DNA of 64,000 nucleotides, from positions 1 through 64,000 of the forward strand of contig QCMG01000010.1 in the NCBI GenBank assembly GCA_003213955.1, in the 5' to 3' direction. Source of the stretch: Prochlorococcus sp. AG-418-M08 (GTDB taxonomy: Bacteria; Cyanobacteriota; Cyanobacteriia; PCC-6307; Cyanobiaceae). The stretch's first letter is position 1, and the number at the start of each line of letters is the position of its first letter. Made by a program: the position numbers and the translations under genes. Of this stretch, positions 8,956 through 18,520 are shown piece by piece. The notes below the pieces were generated by a model, which searched no databases, had not been told where the DNA came from, and saw nothing but the letters and a program-made list of their open reading frames with translations.

Positions 8956-9581
8956 TTTGAAATTATGATTTCATAGATCAAATCATCTTTATTTATCTTA
9001 TCTAAAATTTCAATTCCTTTAATAATTTTTCCAAATACTGAATACCTTCCATCTAATTCAGGAAATTTATTAGTTACGAAGAAAAACTCAGTAGAGGATG
9101 AATTCCTTTTTCCACTTTTAACCATTGCTAGTGAACCCTTTTCAAAAAAATTTGTAATTTTACTGATTTGTGAAGGGTCTAATATTGGATATTTGTATTT
9201 TGGTTCGCTTTCTTTTTTAAATTTAATTTCCAAGGGGATATTCCTTTTAAAATTATTTAGATTTTTATTTTCTTTTTTGTAATAATTATTTTCTGAGTAA
9301 ATCCCTGAATGAATTAGTTGAACTTGGGGAAAATAAATTATTTTATAAAAACTTTTATTTTTATAAATATTTTTTTTTATATTTTTAATAAAATTACTAA
9401 CTGTAACTGGATTATTTTTCCCATATAACATTACATCAAAATCACCTTTTGAAGTCTTGAAAGATACTGTTCTATCCTTTTTAATACAATTGAGATTAAG
9501 CTGTTTACAATAAAAGTTAGAATTAATGTAATTGTTATAACTGCAACCAGTAATTAACAATAAGAATATTTTAAAAAGCAA
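8952..9581 (-). CDS. Cyclophilin-type PPIase-like lipoprotein, degenerate
   Basis: 209 aa. The N-terminus is a lipoprotein signal with lipobox LITGC, lipidated Cys at 13. The remainder has the cyclophilin fold order: VSNFIKNI, then [20 protein letters not shown], then [12 protein letters not shown]. The loop that normally reads QGGDPTGTG is changed to a [10 protein letters not shown]-type sequence, so prolyl-isomerase activity is doubtful. An envelope-anchored chaperone-like role is possible. It follows ycf4 by 26 bases on the same strand and overlaps the ilvH stop by four bases. Confidence 0.85.
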   Translation of the reverse strand: MLFKIFLLLITGCSYNNYINSNFYCKQLNLNCIKKDRTVSFKTSKGDFDVMLYGKNNPVTVSNFIKNIKKNIYKNKSFYKIIYFPQVQLIHSGIYSENNYYKKENKNLNNFKRNIPLEIKFKKESEPKYKYPILDPSQISKITNFFEKGSLAMVKSGKRNSSSTEFFFVTNKFPELDGRYSVFGKIIKGIEILDKINKDDLIYEIIISN

Positions 9582-9607
9582 AAAAGTTTTAAAAAAATAA
9601 AATCTTC

Positions 9608-10165
9608 TTATCTTAAACCCTCCAGATTTACATTTAAAAATTTAGCTAGTTTTGCACCTTCCTCTTCAACTTGAAGTAATGGTTTTAGTTCACCTGCTCC
9701 GCTTAGGGGAAGAGGTTTTTTTCTACCCTTAAGAACTAAGGCTATTCTTCTTCTTGGATTAAATCCCTCACTTATATCCAACTTTACAGATTTAATTTCG
9801 TCAAAATTCAAATTAACTTCAACATCTTTGAATAGTCCTTTTCTTTTAATTTCCACAGATTGGGAAACTTTATCAAAAGAATTATATCCTGAACCAAAAT
9901 TTATAAACACCAAATACCACAGATATATATTTAATAAATTGGCTATTACACCATAAGCACCCATTATTATTCCTTGAGGAATAAAAAGTAGAGATGAAGG
10001 ATTACCTAAAGGTAATAAATCTTTTCCTGTATAACTTGAGATTGCAGCTAAAATAAAACCAAATCCACCTATTGTAAGCATTCCTCCAATAAGATAATTT
10101 GATATTTTTCTTGATCCATTAATCTTTTGTTCGATTTTGTTAAAGGACGAGAGATTTGATTCCAT
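9608..10165 (-). CDS. ycf4: Photosystem I assembly protein Ycf4
   Basis: 185 aa. Two hydrophobic helices (roughly residues 22-45 and 60-90) are followed by a soluble C-terminal domain with RRRIALVLKGRKKPLPL, the usual Ycf4 arrangement. The thylakoid protein assists photosystem I assembly. It is divergent from psbD, with a 184-base shared promoter region. Confidence 0.94.
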   Translation of the reverse strand: MESNLSSFNKIEQKINGSRKISNYLIGGMLTIGGFGFILAAISSYTGKDLLPLGNPSSLLFIPQGIIMGAYGVIANLLNIYLWYLVFINFGSGYNSFDKVSQSVEIKRKGLFKDVEVNLNFDEIKSVKLDISEGFNPRRRIALVLKGRKKPLPLSGAGELKPLLQVEEEGAKLAKFLNVNLEGLR

Positions 10166-10349
10166 AATGTTCGTATTTTAAAGCCCCACAACTATTAATT
10201 AAATGACTTTTATAGAGTATTATTACCTATTTTTCAACAAAAAAGTCAGGAAAGCTTTACAAGGCGTTTCATATATACAGATATTTCCCCACATTACTCT
10301 CAATCTTTGTTACAGTCACTGCGTATCCCGAAGCTAAAAACGATTTCTC
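10166..10349. promoter_or_regulatory. ycf4-psbD divergent promoter region
   Basis: 184 bases separate the starts of ycf4 (minus) and psbD (plus). On the plus strand a TTTACA at 10256-10261 could be a -35 element, followed by AT-rich CATATATACAGATATT. The exact -10 and start site cannot be fixed by eye. There is no strong Shine-Dalgarno in front of the psbD ATG. The placement is certain; the detailed elements are tentative. Confidence 0.45.
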
Positions 10350-11426
10350 ATGACGATCGCAGTTGGTAGCGCCCCACAAAGAGGATGGTTTGATGTCCTT
10401 GATGATTGGTTGAAGCGCGACCGCTTTGTATTTATTGGTTGGTCCGGACTTCTCTTACTTCCTTGTGCATATCTTGCAATAGGTGGTTGGTTTGTCGGAA
10501 CAACATTTGTTACCTCTTGGTACACACACGGAGTTGCAAGCTCATACCTTGAAGGTTGTAACTTTTTAACAGCAGCTGTTAGTACCCCTGGTGATGCCAT
10601 GGGACACAGTCTTCTATTTTTATGGGGTCCTGAAGCCCAAGGTAGTTTCGTTAGATGGCTACAACTTGGTGGACTTTGGAACTTTGTTGCATTACATGGA
10701 GTATTTGGCCTTATTGGTTTTATGCTTCGTCAGTTTGAAATTGCTGGTCTTGTTGGAATTAGACCTTACAACGCATTAGCTTTCTCAGCTGTAATTGCAG
10801 TTTTCACAAGTATTTTTCTTATTTATCCTTTAGGACAGCATAGTTGGTTCTTCGCACCTTCATTTGGTGTTGCAGCAATCTTCCGTTATATACTGTTCAT
10901 TCAAGGTTTTCACAATATAACTTTAAATCCATTCCACATGATGGGAGTTGCTGGAATTCTTGGTGGTGCTCTACTATGCGCTATTCACGGAGCTACAGTA
11001 CAAAATACATTGTATGAAGATACAAGTATTTACACAGATGGTAAGGTTCAAAGTTCAACATTTAGAGCTTTTGATCCAACACAAGAAGAAGAAACTTATT
11101 CAATGATCACAGCAAATAGATTCTGGAGTCAAATCTTCGGTATTGCTTTCTCAAACAAGCGTTTCTTACACTTCTTGATGTTATTTGTACCTGTTATGGG
11201 TATGTGGACATCTTCAATAGGTATTGTTGGCTTAGCACTAAACTTAAGAGCTTATGATTTCGTAAGCCAAGAGATCCGTGCAGCAGAAGATCCAGAATTT
11301 GAAACTTTCTATACAAAAAATATACTTTTGAACGAAGGTATGCGAGCATGGATGTCTTCTGTGGATCAACCACACGAAAACTTTGTATTCCCTGAGGAGG
11401 TTCTTCCACGTGGAAACGCCCTTTAA
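10350..11426 (+). CDS. psbD: Photosystem II D2 protein
   Basis: 358 aa reaction-centre subunit, full length, starting [20 protein letters not shown]. The five transmembrane helices and His/Tyr environment are intact, including [20 protein letters not shown] and [13 protein letters not shown]2 binds the Q_A plastoquinone and one half of the P680 pigments in the thylakoid membrane. The last 17 bases overlap psbC, as is usual in cyanobacteria and plastids. Confidence 0.99.
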   Translation: MTIAVGSAPQRGWFDVLDDWLKRDRFVFIGWSGLLLLPCAYLAIGGWFVGTTFVTSWYTHGVASSYLEGCNFLTAAVSTPGDAMGHSLLFLWGPEAQGSFVRWLQLGGLWNFVALHGVFGLIGFMLRQFEIAGLVGIRPYNALAFSAVIAVFTSIFLIYPLGQHSWFFAPSFGVAAIFRYILFIQGFHNITLNPFHMMGVAGILGGALLCAIHGATVQNTLYEDTSIYTDGKVQSSTFRAFDPTQEEETYSMITANRFWSQIFGIAFSNKRFLHFLMLFVPVMGMWTSSIGIVGLALNLRAYDFVSQEIRAAEDPEFETFYTKNILLNEGMRAWMSSVDQPHENFVFPEEVLPRGNAL

Positions 11427-12792
11427 TAATTTACTAAGAGCTCCAAACCAAAGTATTGAAGAGACTGGTTATGCCTGGTATGTAGGCAATGCTAGATTAA
11501 TCAATTTATCTGGTCGTTTATTAGGAGCTCACATTGCTCACTCTGGACTTATAGTCTTTTGGGCGGGAGCAATGATGCTCTTTGAGGTTAATCATTTTAC
11601 ATTTGATAAACCGATGTGGGAGCAAGGTCTGATCTGTATGCCACACGTAGCTATGTTTGGTTATGGAATTGGCCCTGGTGGTGAAGTAACTGATATCATG
11701 CCTTTCTTCCAAGCAGGTGTGGTGCATTTGATAGCTTCTGCTGTTCTTGGCTTCGGTGGTATTTACCACTCTTTAGCCGGACCAGAGAAACTTGAAGAAG
11801 ACTTCCCATTTTTCTCTACCGATTGGAGAGACAAGAATCAAATGACAAATATCCTCGGATATCATTTGATAGTTTTAGGTGTAGGTGCATTAGCGTGGTC
11901 AGTAAACTGGTGTTTTATTGGCGGAGCATATGACACATGGGCGCCTGGTGGTGGAGAGGTAAGACTTGTTAATCCGACTCTAGATCCAAGAGTTATTCTG
12001 GGATATCTATTTAGATCTCCATGGGGAGGCGCTGGTTCAATAATCGGTGTAAACTCCATTGAAGATATTGTAGGTGGACACGTCTATGTGGGTATAACTG
12101 CAATTATTGGAGGAATATTCCATATCTTCACTAAACCATTCGGATGGGCAAGAAGAGCGTTCATCTGGAATGGTGAAGGACTACTTAGTTATGCTCTTGG
12201 TGGAATTTGTGTAGCAAGTTTTATTGCATCAACATTCATCTGGTTTAACAATACTGCTTACCCATCTGAATTTTATGGCCCAACAAACGCTGAAGCTTCA
12301 CAGGCCCAAAGCTTTACTTTCCTAGTGAGAGATCAAAGAATTGGAGCTAACGTAGGTTCAACAATGGGACCAACAGGTTTAGGTAAGTATCTCATGAGAT
12401 CTCCAACTGGTGAAATTATATTTGGTGGTGAAACAATGAGATTTTGGGACTTCAGAGGTCCATGGTTAGAGCCTTTAAGAGGACCTAATGGATTGAGCCT
12501 CGAAAAAATCCAAAATGATATTCAGCCCTGGCAAGTTAGAAGAGCTGCTGAATATATGACTCATGCGCCTAATGCTTCAATCAACTCTGTTGGTGGAATC
12601 ATTACAGAGCCTAACGCCGTTAACTTCGTTAATTTAAGACAATGGTTAGCTGCCGCTCAATTCTTCCTAGGATGGTTTACATTTATCGGTCATCTTTGGC
12701 ATGCTGGACGTGCTAGAGCTGCCGCTGCCGGTTTCGAAAAAGGAATTGACAGAAAAAGTGAGCCAGCTTTGGAAATGCCTGATATTGATTAA
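11410..12792 (+). CDS. psbC: Photosystem II CP43 chlorophyll-binding protein
   Basis: 460 aa from the GTG at 11410 ([13 protein letters not shown]); the ORF-track start at 11383 is too early. GAGGAGG about nine bases upstream, inside psbD, is a strong ribosome binding site and fixes this start. Six transmembrane helices and the large lumenal loop E are present, with [14 protein letters not shown] carrying the arginine that contacts the oxygen-evolving cluster. It is co-transcribed with psbD and followed by a strong terminator. Confidence 0.98.
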   Translation: METPFNNLLRAPNQSIEETGYAWYVGNARLINLSGRLLGAHIAHSGLIVFWAGAMMLFEVNHFTFDKPMWEQGLICMPHVAMFGYGIGPGGEVTDIMPFFQAGVVHLIASAVLGFGGIYHSLAGPEKLEEDFPFFSTDWRDKNQMTNILGYHLIVLGVGALAWSVNWCFIGGAYDTWAPGGGEVRLVNPTLDPRVILGYLFRSPWGGAGSIIGVNSIEDIVGGHVYVGITAIIGGIFHIFTKPFGWARRAFIWNGEGLLSYALGGICVASFIASTFIWFNNTAYPSEFYGPTNAEASQAQSFTFLVRDQRIGANVGSTMGPTGLGKYLMRSPTGEIIFGGETMRFWDFRGPWLEPLRGPNGLSLEKIQNDIQPWQVRRAAEYMTHAPNASINSVGGIITEPNAVNFVNLRQWLAAAQFFLGWFTFIGHLWHAGRARAAAAGFEKGIDRKSEPALEMPDID

Positions 12793-12810
12793 TCTAATCA
12801 ATTTTACAAA

Positions 12811-12840
12811 AAAGGCCCTTCAAAGGGCCTTTTTTTTTTA
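12811..12840 (+). terminator. Intrinsic terminator after psbDC
   Basis: AAAGGCCCTT and AAGGGCCTTT form a GC-rich hairpin followed by an uninterrupted T run, 20 bases after the psbC stop. This is the clearest rho-independent terminator in the window. On the opposite strand an A-rich 5' flank could also serve the convergent maf gene. Confidence 0.93.
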
Positions 12841-12849
12841 CACAATTTT

Positions 12850-13461
12850 TTACTTTATTAAGTTTTTTCTAAGCCAAGGCAAACTTAAACCCATCACATT
12901 ACTAAAACAACCCTCTATCCTCTCTATATATTTACCGCCTCTTCCTTCCAAAGCAAACCCTCCAGCACAATACAATGGTTCTAGAGTGTCTATATAACTT
13001 TTTATCTCCTTATCTTTTAATTTAGAGAAATAAACTTTAGAACTTACTGTATTTTTCACTTTTTTAGTAACTCTAATTACTTTTGAAGTCGAATCAAAAT
13101 TCCCAAATATTAAAGTGTGACCAGTATGTAAAAAACCATATTCTCCTGACATTTTTTTCCATCTAGTGAATGCCTCTTTTTTATCGGATGGTTTTCCGAA
13201 AGCTTTTCCTTGAAATTCAAAGATCGAATCACAACCAAGGATTTCTATGGAACTACAACTTAATTTTTCAGGTAATTCTTTTTCTTTTATATTAAGAACT
13301 AAACTGTTAGCTTTTTGAAAAGATAATTTTAGAGCTAAATTTGATATGTCTTCTTCTTTTATTGAGGCTTCATCAAAATTACTTGATATTTGAATAAATT
13401 CAATTTGAGAATTTTCTAGTAATTTCTTTCTTGATTGAGAAGCAGAGGCTAGAATTAACAC
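12850..13461 (-). CDS. maf: Maf-family nucleoside triphosphate pyrophosphatase
   Basis: 203 aa. The N-terminus [14 protein letters not shown] is the Maf phosphate-binding signature, and [19 protein letters not shown] and [12 protein letters not shown] match the other conserved blocks. Family members hydrolyse non-canonical or modified nucleotides (dTTP/UTP or m7GTP subtypes). The subtype is not resolved here. It is convergent with psbC. Confidence 0.93.
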   Translation of the reverse strand: MLILASASQSRKKLLENSQIEFIQISSNFDEASIKEEDISNLALKLSFQKANSLVLNIKEKELPEKLSCSSIEILGCDSIFEFQGKAFGKPSDKKEAFTRWKKMSGEYGFLHTGHTLIFGNFDSTSKVIRVTKKVKNTVSSKVYFSKLKDKEIKSYIDTLEPLYCAGGFALEGRGGKYIERIEGCFSNVMGLSLPWLRKNLIK

Positions 13462-13525
13462 AATTTTTTTATTGAATTATAGTTTAGTTTACAGATTAAT
13501 AAATTAAAAATTTTATATATATCGC

Positions 13526-15055
13526 ATGCTTTTCACAGAAACCTATTCCCCAAAAAACAAACCAATTATGGTTTTGGGTACTTCTAGCGGAGCAGGCAAA
13601 TCTTTAACAGTTACAGCAATTTGTAGAATAATTAAAAATCTTGGAGAAAAACCAATACCATTTAAGGGTCAAAACATGAGCAATAATGCATGGGTTGACT
13701 GGAACGGCGGAGAAATGGCATATTCACAAGCTTTACAAGCATTCGCTTGCGGAATTATACCTTCTTCAGAAATGAATCCTATTTTATTAAAACCCCAAGG
13801 TAATTCAACAAGTGAAGTCATTCATTTAGGGAAAAGTATGGGTATTACAAGAGCAAAAGATTATTACAAAGATTGGTTTAGTCCAGGTTGGGAAGTAATT
13901 AAAAAAAGCATAAATATCATTTACAAAAAAAACAAAAATTGTCGACTTATTATAGAAGGTGCAGGGAGTCCTGTAGAGATGAATTTAATTCACAGAGACC
14001 TTACGAACTTAAAAGTTGCAAAATATTTAAACGCTAATTGTATTTTGGTAACTGATATCGAGAGAGGAGGGGTATTTGCACAAATAATAGGAACACTTGA
14101 ATTAATGAAACCAGACGAAAGAAGTCTTATAAAAGGGATATTAATAAATAGATTTAGAGGAGACCTTTCATTATTTCAAGAAGGGAAAAAATGGATAGAA
14201 AATAAAACTCAAATTCCAGTTTTAGGAATAATTCCTTGGTTAAATGATAAATTTCCTCCTGAAGATTCTTTAGATTTATTAGAAAGAAAATCGCACATAA
14301 TTAACCCTGAAATAAAAGTTGGAATTATAAAATTGCCATCTATTAGCAACTTTTCAGATTTTGATCCATTAGAGAATGAAGAATCTATATTAATAAAATG
14401 GATATTTGAATCCCAAAACCTAAATGAATTTGATTTTCTTATTCTTCCTGGAAGTAAACAGACTATTAAAGATCAACTATTTCTTAAAGAGTCTGGCCTA
14501 TCAAAAGATATAAGAAATTATTCAAATAATAATGGAAATATTTTTGGGATATGCGGAGGGCTACAAATGTTAGGAACAATTCTTGAAGACCCATTTTTTA
14601 AAGAAGGATCAAAAATTAATTTAGAAAAATCAATTAAGGGTATTGGATTACTACCTTTAAAAACAACTTTTCTTAAAAATAAAATAACAAGACAAATTAA
14701 TACTAAATCGATTTGGCCGAATCCAACAGAAATTAATGGGTTTGAAATACACAATGGAGTAACTAAATTAGATAGGAGTCAAGAAATCTTAAAAATAAAG
14801 CCTATTTTTAAAGACTTAGATCTTGGGTGGTATAAAGAAAATAATAAAGGAGGGACTATTGCCGGCACATATATTCATGGGATCTTTGAAAATGATCATT
14901 GGAGAGATCACTATATAAATTTAATTAGAAAGAGTAAAAACTTACCTTTATTAGACAAAAAAACAAGATCCTATAAAATAAAACGAGAATCGATTATTGA
15001 TAATCTCGCAAATGAATTTAATAAACACTTTGATATTTCCTCGCTTTTAATTTGA
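13526..15055 (+). CDS. cobQ: Cobyric acid synthase
   Basis: 509 aa amidotransferase that amidates four carboxyl groups of adenosyl-cobyrinic diamide in (pseudo)cobalamin synthesis. The N-terminal ATP-binding domain has GTSSGAGKSLTVTAICRI; the C-terminal class I glutamine amidotransferase domain has FGICGGLQMLG (nucleophile Cys) and GTYIHGIF (His). Normal length. The TGA stop overlaps the TTG start of the 2Fe-2S gene by four bases. Confidence 0.96.
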   Translation: MLFTETYSPKNKPIMVLGTSSGAGKSLTVTAICRIIKNLGEKPIPFKGQNMSNNAWVDWNGGEMAYSQALQAFACGIIPSSEMNPILLKPQGNSTSEVIHLGKSMGITRAKDYYKDWFSPGWEVIKKSINIIYKKNKNCRLIIEGAGSPVEMNLIHRDLTNLKVAKYLNANCILVTDIERGGVFAQIIGTLELMKPDERSLIKGILINRFRGDLSLFQEGKKWIENKTQIPVLGIIPWLNDKFPPEDSLDLLERKSHIINPEIKVGIIKLPSISNFSDFDPLENEESILIKWIFESQNLNEFDFLILPGSKQTIKDQLFLKESGLSKDIRNYSNNNGNIFGICGGLQMLGTILEDPFFKEGSKINLEKSIKGIGLLPLKTTFLKNKITRQINTKSIWPNPTEINGFEIHNGVTKLDRSQEILKIKPIFKDLDLGWYKENNKGGTIAGTYIHGIFENDHWRDHYINLIRKSKNLPLLDKKTRSYKIKRESIIDNLANEFNKHFDISSLLI

Positions 15056-15303
15056 AACAAACAAAAATTAAAATCAAATGGCCAAATAACGTTGAAATAT
15101 ACGCCCTAGAGGGTGATGATTGGTTCTTTGTCGCTGAAAAGGCAGGTTTGAAGATTCCTACTGGTTGTTTAACTGGGAGTTGTGGTGCCTGTGAAATAGA
15201 TGTCAATGGAGAAACTGTAAGAGCTTGTATTAGTGATATTAAAAAAGGAAAAGAATGCTCATTAAGAGTTTCTTTCACTTCAGACCCCTTTTGGGGAATA
15301 TAG
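15052..15303 (+). CDS. Small 2Fe-2S ferredoxin-like protein
   Basis: 83 aa starting at TTG 15052, overlapping the cobQ stop (TTGA). Cysteines at 39, 44, 47 and 59 give C-X4-C-X2-C-X11-C in the context GCLTGSCGACEID. The short last spacing differs from photosynthetic ferredoxins (about 29) and is closer to the N-terminal cluster of molybdenum hydroxylases. An extra Cys is at 69. It is probably a soluble electron carrier; the partner is unknown. Co-transcription with cobQ suggests, but does not show, a link to cobalamin metabolism. Confidence 0.88.
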   Translation: MKQTKIKIKWPNNVEIYALEGDDWFFVAEKAGLKIPTGCLTGSCGACEIDVNGETVRACISDIKKGKECSLRVSFTSDPFWGI

Positions 15304-15320
15304 ATTTTTTTTTGACTTTT

Positions 15321-16277
15321 TTAATATAAAAAATTTAACTTAACACCAAATCGGTATTCTTTATCTTCAAGAAGTTGGCCAATGTCCTCGACACCAGCCG
15401 CATTTGAATAATATATATCAATAGATTTCCCTGTTTGAAACGAATATCTTAATCCTATTGAAGAGGTGAATTCTGAACCACTTTTAAAGGCAATATTTAT
15501 TTCAGGGATAAGTTGCAAATTGTCTAATAAATTTAAATAACTTGAAACTCCAACCCCTCCAAAACTCTCAATCTCACTATAAAAATATTTTGGACTGAAG
15601 TTAAATGCAAATTTATCATTAAATCTAAAAGTGTTTATTAATTCGCTTATTATGTAACTTTTATTAGTTTGTTCATTTGTTCCTATGGATGTTCTAAATG
15701 CCATCCAAAAAAGATCATAATTTTTAGGACTAAGAATTAAAAATTTGCCTCCTATTTTATAGTTCAAATTTTTATTACTCAAATATTTACCTTGGAAACT
15801 TGAAAGTTTATTATCGACTAAATTAACATCATTAAAAGATCCAGTACTTAGTTCTAATTGAAATAAATTTGAAAAAGAATATCCATAAAATCCAAATAAA
15901 TTCCCTTTAGAGTCATAATTTAAATTTATTTGTGAAGTCCCAATCTCAGGAATCAAAGCATTGTTTACAGTGATTCCACCAAAATTAAGTAATTTATTTT
16001 TTGCATTTCGAGCTTGTTGAAATATATTTTTATTCCCATTTCTATAATCATGAAGTTTTTTTATCTCAGGCCTCACGTCAATTTCATTTTGAAAATAACT
16101 TTCATCATTCCTATAAGATTTCCAAATTATCTTTTTTAGATTATTTGATTTTTTTTCTTTAACTTTTTCCCATCTAATTGAATTTAATTCGTGAGAGTCT
16201 TTTTTAACTTTCTCTGCAAAAACAAAAAGAGAATTTGTTAATTGACTGAATATTAATATAAAAAAAAATAATCTCAT
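15321..16277 (-). CDS. Secreted protein, possible outer-membrane beta-barrel
   Basis: 318 aa, family not recognised. A hydrophobic signal peptide (about residues 1-21, ending near VFA) is followed by a charged region to ~residue 95. The rest is many short alternating-hydrophobic strands (GNLFGFYGYSFSNLFQLELS, TSSIGLRYSFQTG), and the chain ends in an aromatic residue (LNFLY). That pattern fits an outer-membrane barrel. It is the downstream member of a minus-strand block with two larger proteins, and is convergent with the ferredoxin gene. Confidence 0.72.
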   Translation of the reverse strand: MRLFFFILIFSQLTNSLFVFAEKVKKDSHELNSIRWEKVKEKKSNNLKKIIWKSYRNDESYFQNEIDVRPEIKKLHDYRNGNKNIFQQARNAKNKLLNFGGITVNNALIPEIGTSQINLNYDSKGNLFGFYGYSFSNLFQLELSTGSFNDVNLVDNKLSSFQGKYLSNKNLNYKIGGKFLILSPKNYDLFWMAFRTSIGTNEQTNKSYIISELINTFRFNDKFAFNFSPKYFYSEIESFGGVGVSSYLNLLDNLQLIPEINIAFKSGSEFTSSIGLRYSFQTGKSIDIYYSNAAGVEDIGQLLEDKEYRFGVKLNFLY

Positions 16278-16339
16278 TTAGAAAAATCTTCGACTAGCCA
16301 AATTAATCCCTTAATAATACTCCCCAAAAACTATAAATA

Positions 16340-18196
16340 TCAATTTAACTTAGAAATCAAATAACCATAAGCACTAGAGCCACTCCAACCAACAAATTCG
16401 TCCATTTCAAGATGAATATCCCTTGGAAATTCATATGAATCTACTATTTGCAAATTATCTGATCTTTTTATACAACCATCAGAAAAAACTTCTAGTTCTT
16501 TTCTTTGGTTTTGATTGTTTATTTGTAAAGGTCTTATATTCCCATAAATAAAAGCTAGATTTGAAGACGAGAGCTGATTATTTATGCCACATTCTTTCCC
16601 TACCACTGAATTCCATTCTTTGTCCCCATGAGTCCAATACAGAGACCATAAATCATGCTGACCCATTGTAGATGGGAAGATATTACTTTTATCAGCCATT
16701 TGAAATAGTCTTTCCTTCTGATAATTGGTATAGTCGATTTCCTTTATAGAAACAAAAAATCCAGACATAAAAAATAAAGATAAAGAAATAGGAAGCAAAA
16801 ATTTATAAAAGCTATAATTGTTTAAAGCTTGATTACTAAGGTATACAAAATAAGTAATTATGGGTATCCAAAAACATGGAAATAAGTAAATATTATGTCT
16901 AGAGGGAGCAAAGGTATAATTCCCTTTAAAAGCAAAAAATATGGTAATAAATAAAATACTTAAAATAAATAATGAAACTATTTTTGATAGCTTGGTAATT
17001 CTAAATAAGAAAACAAATGAAGGAATAAAAAAAATAAATAAAACCAATGAAGAAACTTCTTGACCATATCTAAATGGATAAATTGATAAAGAAGCTAATC
17101 TAGAAACGGCATGAACTAAATGAATAAAATTTATGCTCAATGAATAATTAAGTAAATCCAACTTATAAAATCCATCATCATATACATAAGACCCAGTACC
17201 TTCATTCTGAAGGATTATAGATATCAATTTAAAATAGTGATATTTCGAAAAACCTAACAAAAGCGTAATAGAAGATGTTATTCCCAAAAGTGAATAAAAT
17301 TTTGACTTTGCATTCTTGAAAACGGGAGGGGTTTTTTGAGATATTTTTTGAATACTCTTAAGTCCCTCCTTTTCAGTTAATACAAAGAAAAAAACTGCTA
17401 TGAATAAACCAAGATATATGAATATAGTTTGAAAACCCAACAATGAAGAAAACCATAAAATTAAAAATGCATAAGGCAGTGAAATATCAAATGTTTTTTT
17501 AGTAATGGTTTCATTATTACCATCAATCTTGATTTGATAAGTATACAAAGATGTAAATATAGCTATACAAATCAAAGTACTTATTGCTGGGAGCTGATAT
17601 GGCATATAAGAGCTCGCATGTAACATCAATTCTGGATTAAAACATACGATTAATACTGCAAAAAAATCAATTGAGTATCGAAGTGATTGGAAATTTTTAT
17701 TTTTTAGTTTATTTTTAAAAGAATAAAAGATAGTTATTATGATATTACTCAAAAGATATGCTATTAAAATTGCGCTTGCAAAACCAACTACTAAAGTAGC
17801 AACTCTAGTCCAATCCAATCCAAACTTTAAGAATGGAATAGTAAGAGGAAGATAAATGAAGCCCCATAAATGTGGATAAGTTATCCATCCTTCTCTACAT
17901 GTTTTTAGAGTAGCTTCAAATAATTCTGAAAGCTTTATACTCCCAAAATCTATTGGATAGGCAATCTTAGAGGAAAGATGGAAATTAGTAGTAGATTCAA
18001 AAGAATTTATTTTTTTAACAACTTCAAAAAAAGTACCATAATCATCTGCATTTCTCCAACCTAAAGGACCAATGATTAGCCAAAACACAAAAGAAATACC
18101 AGCAAGCAGGTAAAAGATCAAGGTTGGTTTCCAAAAACTAAATCTCACTGAGCAAAAAAAATTAATCAGTTTATCCTTTTTGTTTACACTTATCAT
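16340..18196 (-). CDS. Large polytopic membrane protein, GT-C-like
   Basis: 618 aa with about ten to twelve hydrophobic helices across residues 18-480 and a soluble C-terminal tail of ~130 residues. An acidic pair in RNADDYG lies in the first extracytoplasmic loop. That position and motif are typical of GT-C glycosyltransferases (PMT/ArnT-like), which use polyprenyl-linked sugars. Homology cannot be claimed from reading alone. It lies between the barrel-like gene and the TPR/GT41 gene, all on the minus strand. Confidence 0.7.
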   Translation of the reverse strand: MISVNKKDKLINFFCSVRFSFWKPTLIFYLLAGISFVFWLIIGPLGWRNADDYGTFFEVVKKINSFESTTNFHLSSKIAYPIDFGSIKLSELFEATLKTCREGWITYPHLWGFIYLPLTIPFLKFGLDWTRVATLVVGFASAILIAYLLSNIIITIFYSFKNKLKNKNFQSLRYSIDFFAVLIVCFNPELMLHASSYMPYQLPAISTLICIAIFTSLYTYQIKIDGNNETITKKTFDISLPYAFLILWFSSLLGFQTIFIYLGLFIAVFFFVLTEKEGLKSIQKISQKTPPVFKNAKSKFYSLLGITSSITLLLGFSKYHYFKLISIILQNEGTGSYVYDDGFYKLDLLNYSLSINFIHLVHAVSRLASLSIYPFRYGQEVSSLVLFIFFIPSFVFLFRITKLSKIVSLFILSILFITIFFAFKGNYTFAPSRHNIYLFPCFWIPIITYFVYLSNQALNNYSFYKFLLPISLSLFFMSGFFVSIKEIDYTNYQKERLFQMADKSNIFPSTMGQHDLWSLYWTHGDKEWNSVVGKECGINNQLSSSNLAFIYGNIRPLQINNQNQRKELEVFSDGCIKRSDNLQIVDSYEFPRDIHLEMDEFVGWSGSSAYGYLISKLN

Positions 18197-18520
18197 CTTA
18201 TGGATAAAATATTACTCATATTAAAATATGAACCTATGTAATAAGCAATTACTTTTTTTTTAAATAAGAAAATAAAAGAACTCAAGATATTTCTTCAATT
18301 TAGAAAGTTTTGAGATTATAAGAATATTACAGAAACTGTAAGAATCAAAAATAACCAGAGAGCCTACAATTTGAGTACAGTCCATATCGCCATAGGAACA
18401 TTTAGGAAAGTGTGAATAGACTTATAGTTGATAATCCTAAACAAATCCCACAACAACCATATTTCATAAGATGATATTTAGATAATTTAAAACAAAATTT
18501 GTTATCTCTTAATTAATTTT
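18197..18520. other. 324-base spacer with short inverted repeats
   Basis: No ORF of credible length is seen on either strand. Two small inverted repeats are visible: CATATT-AA-AATATG at 18217-18230, just upstream of the 618-aa gene start, and TTACAG-AAA-CTGTAA at 18327-18341. The first could belong to that gene's promoter. I see no tRNA fragment or long repeat. The stretch around 18350-18470 is less AT-biased than the rest and may be decayed sequence. Confidence 0.5.

Noticed and set aside
10334-10600. 88-aa minus-strand ORF over the psbD start
   Set aside because: Shadow of psbD; overlaps the promoter region and lacks protein-like features.
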